A stretch of DNA of 64,000 nucleotides from Curtobacterium sp. 458 (GCF_030406605.1 NZ_CP129104.1:2865830-2929829); one strand, 5' to 3'. Positions 34,092 through 43,012 are shown, counted from the first letter of the stretch. Translations and numbers: made by a program. Notes: generated from the letters alone by a model not told the origin.

Positions 34092-34285
34092 GCGCCCCAG
34101 AGCGTCGCACCAGGCCGGTGACCCGCCGAGCCGGTGGCGTCGGACGCGTCGCGCACCGCCGTAAGGTCGGTCGGACCGGCACGGGCGGCAGCCTGGGCCA
34201 CCGACGGAGCGCCGGGACCACCGGGGGACGCGGTCCAGTACCGGCGCTGCGCCGGGACGACACCACGAGACGCGGAGGAGCCGCC

Positions 34286-34849
34286 TTGCCCGACCGGAGA
34301 CGTCCCGCTGAGGGTCGCGGGGGCACCTGGAAGACCATCGCCGCGGGCGCCGGGTTCCTCGCCGTGTTCATCCTCGCGCCGCTGTTCGGCGGCGTGTTCG
34401 TCCTCGGCGCGATCGCCGGCTTCATCGCGGACGGGTACCGGGCGCACCAGGACGACGAACTCCGCGCGGTCGCGACCAGCACGACCGCGATCATCGACAC
34501 CATCGATGTCCGCCACTTCACGGAGAACTTCGGCCCGGGCAGGACCGAGTGCGTGCCGCAGGTCTCGGGGACCGCGAACGGGGAGCCGCACACGTGGGAC
34601 ATGGTGGACGACGCGGCGTGCGGCGGCGCGTACGAGGTCGGCCAGCGGCTGCAGGTCTTGTACGACCCGTCCGACGTCGACCGGGCGGTGCTCGCCGACC
34701 GGGACGCAGGGGGCGTCCGCGCGCGCAGCACCGGCGTGCACGTGCAGCTGCTCGTGGTCGGCGTGGGCTTCGCCGCGGTCGGGACCGGCTGCTGGCTGTG
34801 GGTGGGCCGCAGCGATCGCGGGCGGCGGGGACGGCAGCCGTCGTCCTGA
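34286..34849 (+). CDS. DUF3592-type membrane protein
   Basis: Protein of 187 residues with two N-terminal hydrophobic stretches (about 18-48), an extracytoplasmic beta domain with two Cys (ECVPQ, DDAACGGAY) and a C-terminal helix (VQLLVVGVGFAAVGTGCWLW). The phrase YEVGQRLQVLYDPSDVDRAV is the hallmark of DUF3592. TTG is taken as the start because GGAGGAG lies five bases upstream and no ATG or GTG fits. Function unknown. Confidence 0.75.
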   Translation: MPDRRRPAEGRGGTWKTIAAGAGFLAVFILAPLFGGVFVLGAIAGFIADGYRAHQDDELRAVATSTTAIIDTIDVRHFTENFGPGRTECVPQVSGTANGEPHTWDMVDDAACGGAYEVGQRLQVLYDPSDVDRAVLADRDAGGVRARSTGVHVQLLVVGVGFAAVGTGCWLWVGRSDRGRRGRQPSS

Positions 34850-34897
34850 GCCGCCGCGGTCGGGCCCGGATCAGTGTCCGTTCGGTACGGTCGACCG

Positions 34898-35794
34898 GTG
34901 GGGGAAGCACGTGAGGAACGCCCGGTGACGGTCCGCGGGAACCGGTTCACGCCGGCGTCGTGGGCGGCGCTGGGAGCCGATGTCGTCGCGGCCGGCGCCT
35001 GGACGGCGTGCAACCCGGAGGTGTTCGGGTCCGCCCGGTTCACCCAGGCGTGGACGAGCGGCCTCCTGCTCGTCGTCGGCGCGCTGACCGTGTCCCTGGC
35101 CGTCGGCACGCTCCGCACCCGCGTGGAGGTGTTCCCCGACCGTCTCGAGGCGACCCGAGGGCTCCGCCGGACGCAGGTCATCGGTCCCGGGGAGCTCGTG
35201 GCCTTCCGGGCCTCCGGGAAAGGCAACACCGTGATCAGCGCCGCCACTGCTCGGCGCCGTGGGTTCTCCACGAACCGGTTCCACCGGCACCACGACGCCC
35301 TCGTGGAGTGGCTCGACCGGAACACCGGCGAAGAGTGGACGGCGTTTCGGGACTTCTTCGGCAAGCTCACCGTGCAACGGGACCGGGCGCCGGTCCGGGA
35401 GTCGCTGTCGATCCTCCTCGTCGTCGGTGTGTTCCTCGCCACGCTCCTGACGTTCCCCGGTCTGTTCATCGGCAACGCGTACGACGCGGCGCACCGGGAA
35501 CAGGTGACGTGCACCGTCACCGCCGCGGAGGCGATCACCGTCTCCAGCCGGTCCACCAGGGGCATCGGCTCCTCCCGAGCCGGTGTCGGCGTCGAGACGT
35601 CGGACTGCGGCCGCCTGACCATGACGCGCGGCGTCACCGGCGACAGCCGGGACGACATCGCGCGCGAGCTGAACCGCACGAAGGGCCCGCACACCTTCAC
35701 TGTCGGCGGCGGATCCTTCTGGCTGCGCAAGCACACCCACGTCACGATCCCGGCGCCGACCGTCTACAGCATCGACGACCTCAGCGCCCGCTGA
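34898..35794 (+). CDS. hypothetical membrane protein
   Basis: Unrecognised protein of 298 residues. Two helices near the N-terminus (SWAALGADVVAAGAW, LLLVVGALTVSLAVG), a soluble PH-like part with VEVFPDRLEATRGLRRTQVI, one helix near residue 175 (SLSILLVVGVFLATLL), then an extracytoplasmic tail with two Cys (VTCTVTAAE, SDCGRL). The tail's style resembles that of the neighbouring DUF3592 protein. The GTG at 34898 is chosen because TACGGT ends six bases before it (leaderless). An in-frame GTG at 34925 with AGGAA upstream is the alternative. Confidence 0.65.
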   Translation: MGEAREERPVTVRGNRFTPASWAALGADVVAAGAWTACNPEVFGSARFTQAWTSGLLLVVGALTVSLAVGTLRTRVEVFPDRLEATRGLRRTQVIGPGELVAFRASGKGNTVISAATARRRGFSTNRFHRHHDALVEWLDRNTGEEWTAFRDFFGKLTVQRDRAPVRESLSILLVVGVFLATLLTFPGLFIGNAYDAAHREQVTCTVTAAEAITVSSRSTRGIGSSRAGVGVETSDCGRLTMTRGVTGDSRDDIARELNRTKGPHTFTVGGGSFWLRKHTHVTIPAPTVYSIDDLSAR

Positions 35795-35797
35795 CGA

Positions 35798-35817
35798 TCG
35801 AGCCGGGCCGGGCTCGA
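35798..35817. terminator. short hairpin between convergent genes
   Basis: TCGAGCC and GGCTCGA pair over seven bases around GGGCCG, immediately after the stop codon of the hypothetical membrane protein and before that of the GH20 gene on the other strand. It could end both transcripts. Confidence 0.5.
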
Positions 35818-35818
35818 G

Positions 35819-37312
35819 CTACCCGTCCGCGGTTTCGATCATCGCCACGATGTGCGGCGTGCTCCACCGGAGGAGCGCCGAGGACGGTGGCGCGTCGAGG
35901 TCCTCGCCCCAGACGGCGACCGCCGCGCCCGACATCGGCGTGGACAGCCGCGATCCCGAGTCCCCGTCCCACGACCGCAGCGTCCAGTGCCGGCGGAGGT
36001 CAGCCGCGGTGTACGCGGCATCCGCCGGGTCGAGGTCGGACGGCACCTCGTAGAGGTAGTACGAGTCGTAGTCGAGCAGGTCGGTCCCGGCCGCGGCCAG
36101 GTCGTCCGCCCCGGCTCGGTGCGCCCGTCGCTCCCGACGCTCCGCCGGGTCCTCCGTGTCCCCGTCGAAGCTCCAGTACGTGACGCGGATGCGCGGGTCC
36201 AGGCGTCGGATCGCCGACCGGTCGATGCCGTCGTTCCACGCCCAGACCGATCGGGTGCCGACCGCGGCCGCCATCGTGTTCAGCCACGTGACCCGATCAC
36301 CGGCGCTGACGTCCGCACCCCACTCATCGCCACCGATGTGGACCGCTCGACTGTGCGGGAACGTCCGCGTCACCTCGGCGAGCAGGTCCTTCGCCAACGC
36401 GACGCTGCCGGGCGCCGACGGGTCGAGTTCGCTCTCGCCGCCGCGGATGCGGTCCACCCACCGCTGCCCGTGTCGCGCCTCGAGGAGCGCGAACGCCGCG
36501 GCCATGTGCCCCGGGGTGTCGATCTCGGGGACGATCGCGATCCGCTGCTTCTCGGCGTACGCCGCGATCGCCCTCGCCTGGGCGGTGCTGAGGAACGGGC
36601 GGCCCGTGACCCGGCTCGTGTAGACACCGTCGCGCAGGTCGGCGTTCGCCGGAGTCTGCCCGAGGACCGCGCTCTCGATCCCGACGTTCTGGTCGTCGGT
36701 GAGGTGCAGGTGCAGGAAGCGGCCTCCGTGTGCGGCGAGGAGGTCGATGTACCGCTCGATGAGCGCCGGGCGGTAGTAGGCACGGGCGACGTCGAGCATC
36801 ACGCCGGTCTCGGGCCGGGCCGGGGTCGCTCGCCCGGTGCGCACCGTCGACGTCGACGTGCGACAGGTCGACGCGGAGTACACGCCCGTGCACGCGACGA
36901 CCGCGTACTTCCCGGCGGGCACCCGGGACGCGGTGGTCAGCGTCGCACCGACGGTCGCCGTCCTGCCCGTGGCCAGCGCCCGGACCGGCACGTGCCCGAG
37001 CGCGTAGCGCCCGCTGCCCGACGCGAGGTACAGCCACGCTGGGAGCGCAGACGTCCTCGACGTGCCGGTGTTCCGCACCGTCACGCTGGTCCGGACGGTC
37101 GTCCGGGTCGACGAGCTGGTGCTGCTGGCACCGACCGCCGTGATCGTGGGTCCCGGCGCGGTCGGGGACGCGGCTGCCGCCTGCTGATCGCGGGGGTCGA
37201 CGGCCCCGGCGACGGCGCCCACCCCGACCACGACAGCCACTGCACCGGCGATCGCGATGCCGAGCGCGACGACCCGTCGGACGGTCCGTCTCCGGCCCTC
37301 GCGGGCGCTCAC
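35819..37312 (-). CDS. secreted GH20-family beta-N-acetylhexosaminidase-like protein
   Basis: Exported protein of 497 residues. The N-terminus has a membrane signal (RRVVALGIAIAGAVAVVVGV), then a Ser/Thr-rich linker and a CARDB-like beta domain (about 55-160). The C-terminal half is a GH20 barrel: GVMLDVARAYY, GRFLHLHLTDDQNVGIES, IVPEIDTPGHMAAA, and VHIGGDEWGADV with the Asp-Glu catalytic pair. SVWAWNDG and YWSF are later substrate-contact motifs. It should release GlcNAc/GalNAc from glycans outside the cell. GTG start overlapping the lipoprotein gene by four bases. Confidence 0.85.
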   Translation of the reverse strand: MSAREGRRRTVRRVVALGIAIAGAVAVVVGVGAVAGAVDPRDQQAAAASPTAPGPTITAVGASSTSSSTRTTVRTSVTVRNTGTSRTSALPAWLYLASGSGRYALGHVPVRALATGRTATVGATLTTASRVPAGKYAVVACTGVYSASTCRTSTSTVRTGRATPARPETGVMLDVARAYYRPALIERYIDLLAAHGGRFLHLHLTDDQNVGIESAVLGQTPANADLRDGVYTSRVTGRPFLSTAQARAIAAYAEKQRIAIVPEIDTPGHMAAAFALLEARHGQRWVDRIRGGESELDPSAPGSVALAKDLLAEVTRTFPHSRAVHIGGDEWGADVSAGDRVTWLNTMAAAVGTRSVWAWNDGIDRSAIRRLDPRIRVTYWSFDGDTEDPAERRERRAHRAGADDLAAAGTDLLDYDSYYLYEVPSDLDPADAAYTAADLRRHWTLRSWDGDSGSRLSTPMSGAAVAVWGEDLDAPPSSALLRWSTPHIVAMIETADG

Positions 37313-37812
37313 CGTCCCGCTCCCCGGGTGACGACGACGGCGTCGAACAACGACCGCCCCGAGCGGTCCGTCGTCGATGCGTCGAGGGTGATCCCGTCGC
37401 TGCCCGCCGGGACGTCGATCGGGATCCGGCTCGATGTCCCGCAGGTGATGTCGGCCTGCCCGAGGAGTGCACTCGGTCCGTCATCGTCGACGGTGAGTTC
37501 GGTGATGCGCAGGTGCACCTTCTGCTCTGACCGGCAGACGGCCAGCACGTCGTACGGGCCGTGGAGGTCGTACTCGAGCGACACGAGAGCGCGGGCCGTC
37601 CTGCTGCCGTCCTCGGCGATCAGTCCCCCACCCCCTCCACCGTGGTTCGCCGTGCCGTCCACGCCGAGCTGCGCGGAGGCCAGGCTCATCCACTGGGCGG
37701 AGTCCTCCGAGAGGGCCTCGCTGTGGTCGCCGCCGGAGCAGCCGACGAGCAGCGACGCTGCCACGACGCTGACGACGAGCGCGCTGACGGAGTGACGACG
37801 GAGCGGGTGCAC
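37309..37812 (-). CDS. small lipoprotein of unknown function
   Basis: Lipoprotein of 167 residues. Signal peptide with lipobox LLVGC followed by SGGDHSE. The mature part has two Cys (AVCRSEQ, DITCGTSS) that could form a disulfide in a beta-sandwich, a Gly run (HGGGGGG), and no family I recognise. The GTG at 37812 was chosen as it directly precedes the basic signal peptide (HPLRRHSVSALVV) and has AGGAT upstream. It is co-translated with the GH20 gene, so it may help bind or capture the same glycans; this is inference. Confidence 0.75.
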   Translation of the reverse strand: MHPLRRHSVSALVVSVVAASLLVGCSGGDHSEALSEDSAQWMSLASAQLGVDGTANHGGGGGGLIAEDGSRTARALVSLEYDLHGPYDVLAVCRSEQKVHLRITELTVDDDGPSALLGQADITCGTSSRIPIDVPAGSDGITLDASTTDRSGRSLFDAVVVTRGAGR

Positions 37813-37929
37813 GTGATGATCCTGCCGTGCGCCACCGCCGTCCGGCGACCCCGCCATCGCGGGACAGCCGTGTGCGGCGTAGTCTCACCGTCGTCAGCAC
37901 GCTCCTCGACGACGAGAGCAGGTCACACC

Positions 37930-39795
37930 GTGCGCAGATCCCTGCAGGCGGTCCTCACGATCGCGACGGTCGCGGCACTCGCGACCACGTTCCTCCAGGC
38001 CGGTGCCGAGGCGCCACCCGCGCTGGCCGCCAGCGCGACGTCCGCACGCGGCCAGGCCGCGCCGACCCACCAGAACCCCATGACGCTGTCGCTGCCGGAC
38101 GGGCAGACCGCCGCGAGCTGTGCGGACCCGACCGTCGTGCACGGGGTCGGGCGGGACCGCGACTGGTACCTCTACTGCACGAGTGACGCCCTCACCGCGA
38201 CCGAGGAGGACCCCGACGGATCGCTGGTCCAGCACGTCGTCCCCACCTACCGTTCGACGGACCTCACGCACTGGGCGTACGTCGGCGACGCCTTCACGGC
38301 CAAGCCGGCCTGGGTCGGCGACGCGAACGGCATCTGGGCCCCTGACGTCGTGTACCGGAACGGTCGCTGGTACCTGTACTACGCCGCGTCGGACACCCCG
38401 ACGGCGACCTCGCCGACCGGTGGCGGATCGGCCGTCGGTGTTGCGACGAGCACGAGCCCGACCGGTCCCTGGAAGGACTCGGGCGGTCCCGTCGTCGCGC
38501 CGCAGGCCGCGCCGAACGGCGCCGAACAGCGCTGGGAGTTCGACCCCGAGGTCATCACCGACCACGGCGCCACCTACCTGTACTTCGGCAGCTACTTCGG
38601 CGGGGTGAACGTCCGACGTCTGACCCCGGACGGGCTGCGTTCGGTGCCGTCCACCGAGCGCGAGATCGCCATCGACAACCGGTACGAGGGCACCTACCTC
38701 ATGCGCCACGACGGCTGGTGGTACTTCATGGGGTCCGCGACGAACTGCTGCAACGGCGCGCTCACCGGGTACGGCGTCTTCGTCGCGCGGTCTCGCAGCC
38801 CGCTCGGGCCCTTCACCGACCGGGACGGCGTGGCGATCACGGCGACCCGCGTGGGCGGCACCCCGATGCTCGCGCAGAACGGCGACCGCTGGGTCGGGAC
38901 CGGGCACAACGCGGTCGTGACGGACCTCGCCGGTCAGGACTGGATCGTCTACCACGCGGTCGACCGTGACGACCCGTACTACGCCGGTCAGGGCACCTAC
39001 ACGAAGCGCCCGGTGCTCATCGACCCGCTCGACTGGGTCGGTGGCTGGCCCGTCGTCCGGGGTGGTGCGGGTCCGTCCGACTCGGTGCAGCCCGGACCCG
39101 TCGCCCAGCCCGGCGAACGCCCGACGTACCGTCCGACCCGGACACCGGTCGACGTCCCCGGGCGACTGCTCCGCTCTGCCTCGACCTCGTTCGACGGGTC
39201 GACGCTGCCGGCATCGCTCAGCTGGATCCGTGAACCCGATCCGTCGACGTGGACGGTCAGCGGCGGCGCCCTCCGCTGGCAGACCCAGGACGCCGACATC
39301 CACCCACCGGCGACGCCACTGGCTTCCGTGCTCGCCGAACCCGCACCGCGCGGCGACTACGTCGTCGAGACGACGGTCGCGGTGGACACCCCGGCCACCG
39401 GCGACGGTGTGAACTACGTCCAGGGTGGACTGATCGTGTACGGCGACGACGGCAACTACGTCCGTCTGACGTCCAACTCGATCTTCGACACCCGGCAGAC
39501 GGAGTTCGGCAAGGAGGTCTCGCCGCAGCCGGCGGGAGCACCGAACTACGGGAACATGGTCGTCGGGCCGGTGGGAGACCGCACCACGCTGCGGATCGTG
39601 CACCGTGTCGTCGACGGGCTCGACCAGTACACGGCGTACACGAGCGACGACGGCCGACACTTCGTCCGGGGCGGCACCTGGACGGCGGACCTCGGGGCGC
39701 ACCCGCGCATCGGGCTGATCTCGCTCGGTGGCGCCGGCTTCACGAGCACGTTCGACGGCCTCCGCGTCAGCACGGTGCGGAGCGTGCGGGGCTGA
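37930..39795 (+). CDS. secreted GH43-family glycosidase with C-terminal jelly-roll domain
   Basis: Exported protein of 621 residues. Signal peptide (VRRSLQAVLTIATVAALATT). The GH43 five-bladed propeller spans about 45-380: base Asp in ASCADPTVVHG, the second Asp in GIWAPDVVYRNG, and the acid Glu in YEGTYLMRHDGWWYFMGS. CCNG nearby is frequent in bacterial arabinanases. A C-terminal concanavalin-like domain (about 415-621; VNYVQGGLIVYGDDGNYV) resembles DUF1349/xylosidase-tail modules. It likely releases arabinose or xylose from plant polysaccharides. GTG start; TAGTCT at 37880 may be the -10 box. Confidence 0.88.
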   Translation: MRRSLQAVLTIATVAALATTFLQAGAEAPPALAASATSARGQAAPTHQNPMTLSLPDGQTAASCADPTVVHGVGRDRDWYLYCTSDALTATEEDPDGSLVQHVVPTYRSTDLTHWAYVGDAFTAKPAWVGDANGIWAPDVVYRNGRWYLYYAASDTPTATSPTGGGSAVGVATSTSPTGPWKDSGGPVVAPQAAPNGAEQRWEFDPEVITDHGATYLYFGSYFGGVNVRRLTPDGLRSVPSTEREIAIDNRYEGTYLMRHDGWWYFMGSATNCCNGALTGYGVFVARSRSPLGPFTDRDGVAITATRVGGTPMLAQNGDRWVGTGHNAVVTDLAGQDWIVYHAVDRDDPYYAGQGTYTKRPVLIDPLDWVGGWPVVRGGAGPSDSVQPGPVAQPGERPTYRPTRTPVDVPGRLLRSASTSFDGSTLPASLSWIREPDPSTWTVSGGALRWQTQDADIHPPATPLASVLAEPAPRGDYVVETTVAVDTPATGDGVNYVQGGLIVYGDDGNYVRLTSNSIFDTRQTEFGKEVSPQPAGAPNYGNMVVGPVGDRTTLRIVHRVVDGLDQYTAYTSDDGRHFVRGGTWTADLGAHPRIGLISLGGAGFTSTFDGLRVSTVRSVRG

Positions 39796-40109
39796 TCCCG
39801 ATCACCCGACCGTCCTCAGCCTCGGATCCAGCGGCAGCGATCTCCGACGCGGACGGCTGCGAGGGAGCAGGCGAAATGCTTCGCCGCACGAATGTCGACG
39901 TCGAAGCGCAGGTGCACTTCGACGGTTGCGAGCACGGGCGGCAGCCTTCGGCGCCGGCGACGACTCTCGACCATCCCCGTGCGCGGAGTTCGCACCCGTT
40001 GCTCGAGCGTGCTGCGAAGCAGTTCAGGTCCCGCCCGGTGACGATGCTCGGGAGTAGCGTCACCGGCGCCGCCTGCCCGAGGCGCGCACGGGGACAGAAC
40101 GGACACGCA
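39796..40109. other. 314-bp gap before the FN3 protein gene
   Basis: No gene or RNA is recognised. There is one short hairpin (GGCGAA-ATGC-TTCGCC near 39870-39884) and a visibly lower GC content and less regular composition than the surroundings. It must hold the promoter of the following gene. Confidence 0.4.
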
Positions 40110-41864
40110 ATGCAGCGCATCGCCCGCGCGGCAGCCATCGGCACCGCCGCAATCCTGACAGCTGGGCTCCTCACCACGATGGGCACCGGCCCGGCCGGTG
40201 CGGCCACGGACACCGGTGGAGTGCTGCAGGTGCTCTCCCCGTGGTACGGCACCAAGGGTCAGCTGGAGTTCGCCGACGGCGGGAACGTGCAACGCCGGAT
40301 CTTCGACACCACCCGCGGCGTCGATGCTCGGGCGACGAACGGCGCCGCGTTCACGCTGACTCCTCCGGACGGGGAAGCGTTGACCACGGGTGTGTACCGC
40401 CTGGTCGGAGACCAGGGGTACGGCGCGAAGGTGCCGACACTGTCCATCGACGGTGAGTACATGTACGGCGAGTTCGACATCGTCGACCTCGCCTCCGACC
40501 CGGCCAACGGTCTCATCACCCGTTTCGATGCCGTCATGCCTGGAGTGGGTGAGTTCCGGTACGGCGAGGACGCGGGCGAGTCCGTTGTGTTCGGAGCTCG
40601 GAACCTGATGTTCCCGGAGACCTACATCGGTCTCCCGAAGACGGTTCAGCAGCAAACCGTTCACAACACCGGGACCGCTCCGGTCGCGCTCGGCAAGCCG
40701 GCCGTCACCGGGGTCAACGCCACGTCGTTCTCCGTGAGCGGCAGCACCTGCACGACCACGCTCGCGCCGGACGCGACCTGCACCTTCGCCGTCGGCTTCG
40801 TGCCGAAGGCCGCCGGGCCCGCCACCGCGGTGCTGAACGTGAAGGTCGGGACGGCAACCCGCACCGTGCCACTCACCGGGTCGGCGTTCCTCGGCACGAC
40901 CAGCATCACCTCGTACGGCAAGGGCATCGTCGACAAGGGCAGGACGACGAAGACCAACTCGGCGAACACGACCATGTCGGTCGTCCAGATGCCCTACGGG
41001 TGGATGTTCAACGCGGACCGGCCCGACGGTTCGGGGAGCGCGCTCAACATCCGGCTCACGACACCGGAGAAACGGCCCTTCCCCGTCGGGACGACGAAGA
41101 CCACCGTCGGCGGTGGGTACAGCATCGTCGACACCGTGGACTCGTGGGCCTGCGATTCGAGCGGCACCGTCACCGTGAAGCAGTTCACCCTCAACCCGGT
41201 GACCGGTCTGCCTGACACGGTGAACATGTCGTGGGTGCAGTACTGCGACAACGGGGAGAAGTACCCGCAGACGGGAACGCTGCAGTGGCAGGCACGAAGC
41301 GACGTGACACCGCCTGCGGCACCGACGTCAGCTTCCGTGTCGTCGGCGTCACCGCGGAAGGTCACGTGGAAGGCGTCGGCATCGAAGGACGTCAAGTCCT
41401 ACGTTGCCCGCCTCGTGCAGGGCACTGGTGCGAACGCGACACCGGAGAGCGGCACACCGCTGACCGTGTCCGGTACCACTGCGGCGGTGCCGACCGTTCC
41501 CGCCGGCGTGTACACGGTGGAGGTCTTCGCCATCGACGGAGCCGGCAACCCGAGCAAGCCAGCAGTCGCGCGGTTCGGCACCGCGCCGGTGAGCGTGACG
41601 GCGCCGGGCCGCCCCACCATCACGACCGTCACCAGCGGCCCCGGGACAGCCGAGGTGTTCTTCACGCCGCCCGCGGACGACGGCGGGCTCCCCATCACGG
41701 GCTACGTGCTCTCCACCCTCGTCGGAACACACACTGTCAGCGGGACGTCGAGCCCGCTCACCCTCACCGGCCTCTCGTCCGGGAGCTGGGAGATGAGCGT
41801 CACCGCCGTCAACGCAGCCGGGAAGGGTCAGCCGTCGCTGGCGGTCTACGCCGACGTGCAGTAG
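40110..41864 (+). CDS. large secreted protein with choice-of-anchor-type Ig and FN3 domains
   Basis: Exported protein of 584 residues with a signal peptide (ARAAAIGTAAILTAGLLTTM, cleavage near AGAA). An N-terminal beta domain of about 150 residues is not recognised. It is followed by an ASH/Hydin-like Ig domain (TVHNTGTAPVALGKPAVTG, SFSVSGSTCTTTLAPDATC), a Trp/Cys-containing domain, and two fibronectin type III repeats near the C-terminus (TPPAAPTSASVSS; PGRPTITTVTSGPG). There is no sorting signal or membrane anchor. Codon use is less GC-extreme than in neighbours (for example GTTGTG, GTTCAG, AAACC), which suggests recent acquisition. Function unknown; adhesion or glycan binding is a guess. 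Confidence 0.75.
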   Translation: MQRIARAAAIGTAAILTAGLLTTMGTGPAGAATDTGGVLQVLSPWYGTKGQLEFADGGNVQRRIFDTTRGVDARATNGAAFTLTPPDGEALTTGVYRLVGDQGYGAKVPTLSIDGEYMYGEFDIVDLASDPANGLITRFDAVMPGVGEFRYGEDAGESVVFGARNLMFPETYIGLPKTVQQQTVHNTGTAPVALGKPAVTGVNATSFSVSGSTCTTTLAPDATCTFAVGFVPKAAGPATAVLNVKVGTATRTVPLTGSAFLGTTSITSYGKGIVDKGRTTKTNSANTTMSVVQMPYGWMFNADRPDGSGSALNIRLTTPEKRPFPVGTTKTTVGGGYSIVDTVDSWACDSSGTVTVKQFTLNPVTGLPDTVNMSWVQYCDNGEKYPQTGTLQWQARSDVTPPAAPTSASVSSASPRKVTWKASASKDVKSYVARLVQGTGANATPESGTPLTVSGTTAAVPTVPAGVYTVEVFAIDGAGNPSKPAVARFGTAPVSVTAPGRPTITTVTSGPGTAEVFFTPPADDGGLPITGYVLSTLVGTHTVSGTSSPLTLTGLSSGSWEMSVTAVNAAGKGQPSLAVYADVQ

Positions 41865-42234
41865 CGGACGCGATCCTCGGAGCGATCTGCCGGGCCGGCC
41901 GGGGCGTCCTCCGCTGACTGGGTCGCTGTCCCGAACGGCCGCGGCGGTCTCGACGTGGGGACCGGGCTGGTGAGCGGACTCCTCGTCGCCCCGATCGTCG
42001 TCAGGGTCGGATGTGTGAGCACCGCCCAGAACCGTCGATCGTCCTCGGGTACGGTCGGCCGAGTCGGGCGGCGCCCGCGCCGGCACCAGCGTTCACCGCT
42101 CCCGATGCGATGTCAGCTGTCGGGTGCCGGCCAGTCCGCAGGCGCGGAAGTCGCACCGCACGACAGCACTGCACGCCCCTCGGCCGTGCCATCTGCTCGG
42201 ATCTGCGGATCGAGCAACCCCTGGTGGAACACGA
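41865..42234. other. non-coding stretch before the tRNA terminator
   Basis: About 370 bases after the FN3 protein gene contain no recognisable gene, RNA or repeat. Open frames here are short and not protein-like. Confidence 0.4.
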
Positions 42235-42260
42235 AAGCCCCCGGCGTCTGCCGGGGGCTT
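42235..42260 (-). terminator. terminator of the tRNA-Gly/Cys/Val operon
   Basis: AAGCCCCCGGC and GCCGGGGGCTT pair over 11 bases around GTCT. Read on the minus strand it follows the 3' end of tRNA-Val by eight bases and runs into TTTCG. Very likely factor-independent. Confidence 0.85.
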
Positions 42261-42268
42261 CTTCGTGG

Positions 42269-42340
42269 TGGGCGATACTGGGATCGAACCAGTGACCTCT
42301 TCCGTGTCAGGGAAGCGCGCTACCGCTGCGCCAATCGCCC
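42269..42340 (-). tRNA. tRNA-Val (anticodon GAC)
   Basis: 72-base gene on the minus strand. Acceptor GGGCGAT/ATCGCCC, anticodon stem CTTCC/GGAAG with loop CTGACAC (GAC), T-arm ACTGG-TTCGATC-CCAGT, discriminator A, no encoded CCA. Last gene of a three-tRNA operon. Confidence 0.95.
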
Positions 42341-42358
42341 AGAGGAGTGTGGAGCTGG

Positions 42359-42429
42359 AGGTGGGGACGGGATTCGAACCCGCGTGGACGGCTTTGCAGG
42401 CCGCTGCCTAGCCTCTCGGCCACCCCACC
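42359..42429 (-). tRNA. tRNA-Cys (anticodon GCA)
   Basis: 71-base gene on the minus strand. Acceptor GGTGGGG/CCCCACC, anticodon stem GCGGC/GCCGT (one G-T pair) with loop CTGCAAA (GCA), T-arm GCGGG-TTCGAAT-CCCGT, discriminator U as expected for tRNA-Cys. Middle gene of the operon. Confidence 0.95.
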
Positions 42430-42511
42430 ATCGAGGTTCACGTCTCCGTGAGTACCCGAACGGTGGGATACCCTCTGGTGAGTCGTCGCGACCCGGAGGT
42501 CGAGACACTCG

Positions 42512-42583
42512 AGCGGATGACGAGATTCGAACTCGCGACCCTCACCTTGGCAAGGTGATGCGCTACCACTGCGCCACATCCGC
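42512..42583 (-). tRNA. tRNA-Gly (anticodon GCC), second identical copy
   Basis: Identical over all 72 bases to the tRNA at 31640-31711, in the same orientation. First gene of the Gly-Cys-Val operon. The flanking bases differ between the copies, so the duplication is limited to the tRNA itself. Confidence 0.95.
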
Positions 42584-42638
42584 ATGTCGCTGCTCGGGTG
42601 GCCGTTCGTGCTGGCCTGCCGTCTCGGCGACGTCGTAA

Positions 42639-42668
42639 ACTCTATACGAACCCTGGCGCATCCGCCAA
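42639..42668 (-). promoter_or_regulatory. promoter of the tRNA-Gly/Cys/Val operon
   Basis: On the minus strand TTGGCG (42663-42668) is followed 16 bases later by TATAGA (42641-42646), or 18 bases later by TAGAGT (42639-42644). The region is a marked AT-rich island just upstream of the first tRNA, as expected for a strong stable-RNA promoter. Confidence 0.6.
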
Positions 42669-42809
42669 AATCCTTCCGGTTCACCGGGCGTGTCCCCCGT
42701 GTTCACGCGGATGCGTGGGCATCGAACCCCCGCGCCACACCCGGGCGGCACGTCGCGTTCGGCTCCGGCTCCCGCATCCGCTACTATCGACTGGCACGAC
42801 AAGTGCAGC

Positions 42810-42882
42810 GGGCGATTGGCGCAGTTGGTAGCGCGCTTCGTTCACACCGAAGAGGTCATCAGTTCGAGTCTGGTATCGCCCA
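42810..42882 (+). tRNA. tRNA-Val (anticodon CAC)
   Basis: 73-base gene on the plus strand: acceptor GGGCGAT/ATCGCCC, D-loop AGTTGGTA, anticodon stem CTTCG/CGAAG with loop TTCACAC (CAC), discriminator A. TACTAT at about 42782 may be the -10 box. The Wadjet-type genes begin 130 bases downstream in the same direction. Confidence 0.95.
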
Positions 42883-42908
42883 CCCGCTGTGTCGCTTGAC
42901 GACACGAC

Positions 42909-42941
42909 CGAGAGCCCGACGCAGCACGCGTCGGGCTCTCG
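42909..42941 (+). terminator. terminator of tRNA-Val (14-bp stem)
   Basis: CGAGAGCCCGACGC pairs perfectly with GCGTCGGGCTCTCG around AGCAC, followed by TCGTTCC. It separates the tRNA from the SMC-like operon, which therefore needs its own promoter in the next 70 bases. Confidence 0.8.
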
Positions 42942-43012
42942 TCGTTCCGGCAAGCAGCCGACGCACGCCGACTCCAGCAATCCGACACCAGCAGAACGAT
43001 CCACAGGGGCAC

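Noticed and set aside
42810..43012. tRNA-Val as an integration site for a jet-gene island.
   Set aside because: I found no copy of the tRNA 3' end downstream of the jet genes and no integrase, so there is no support beyond position.
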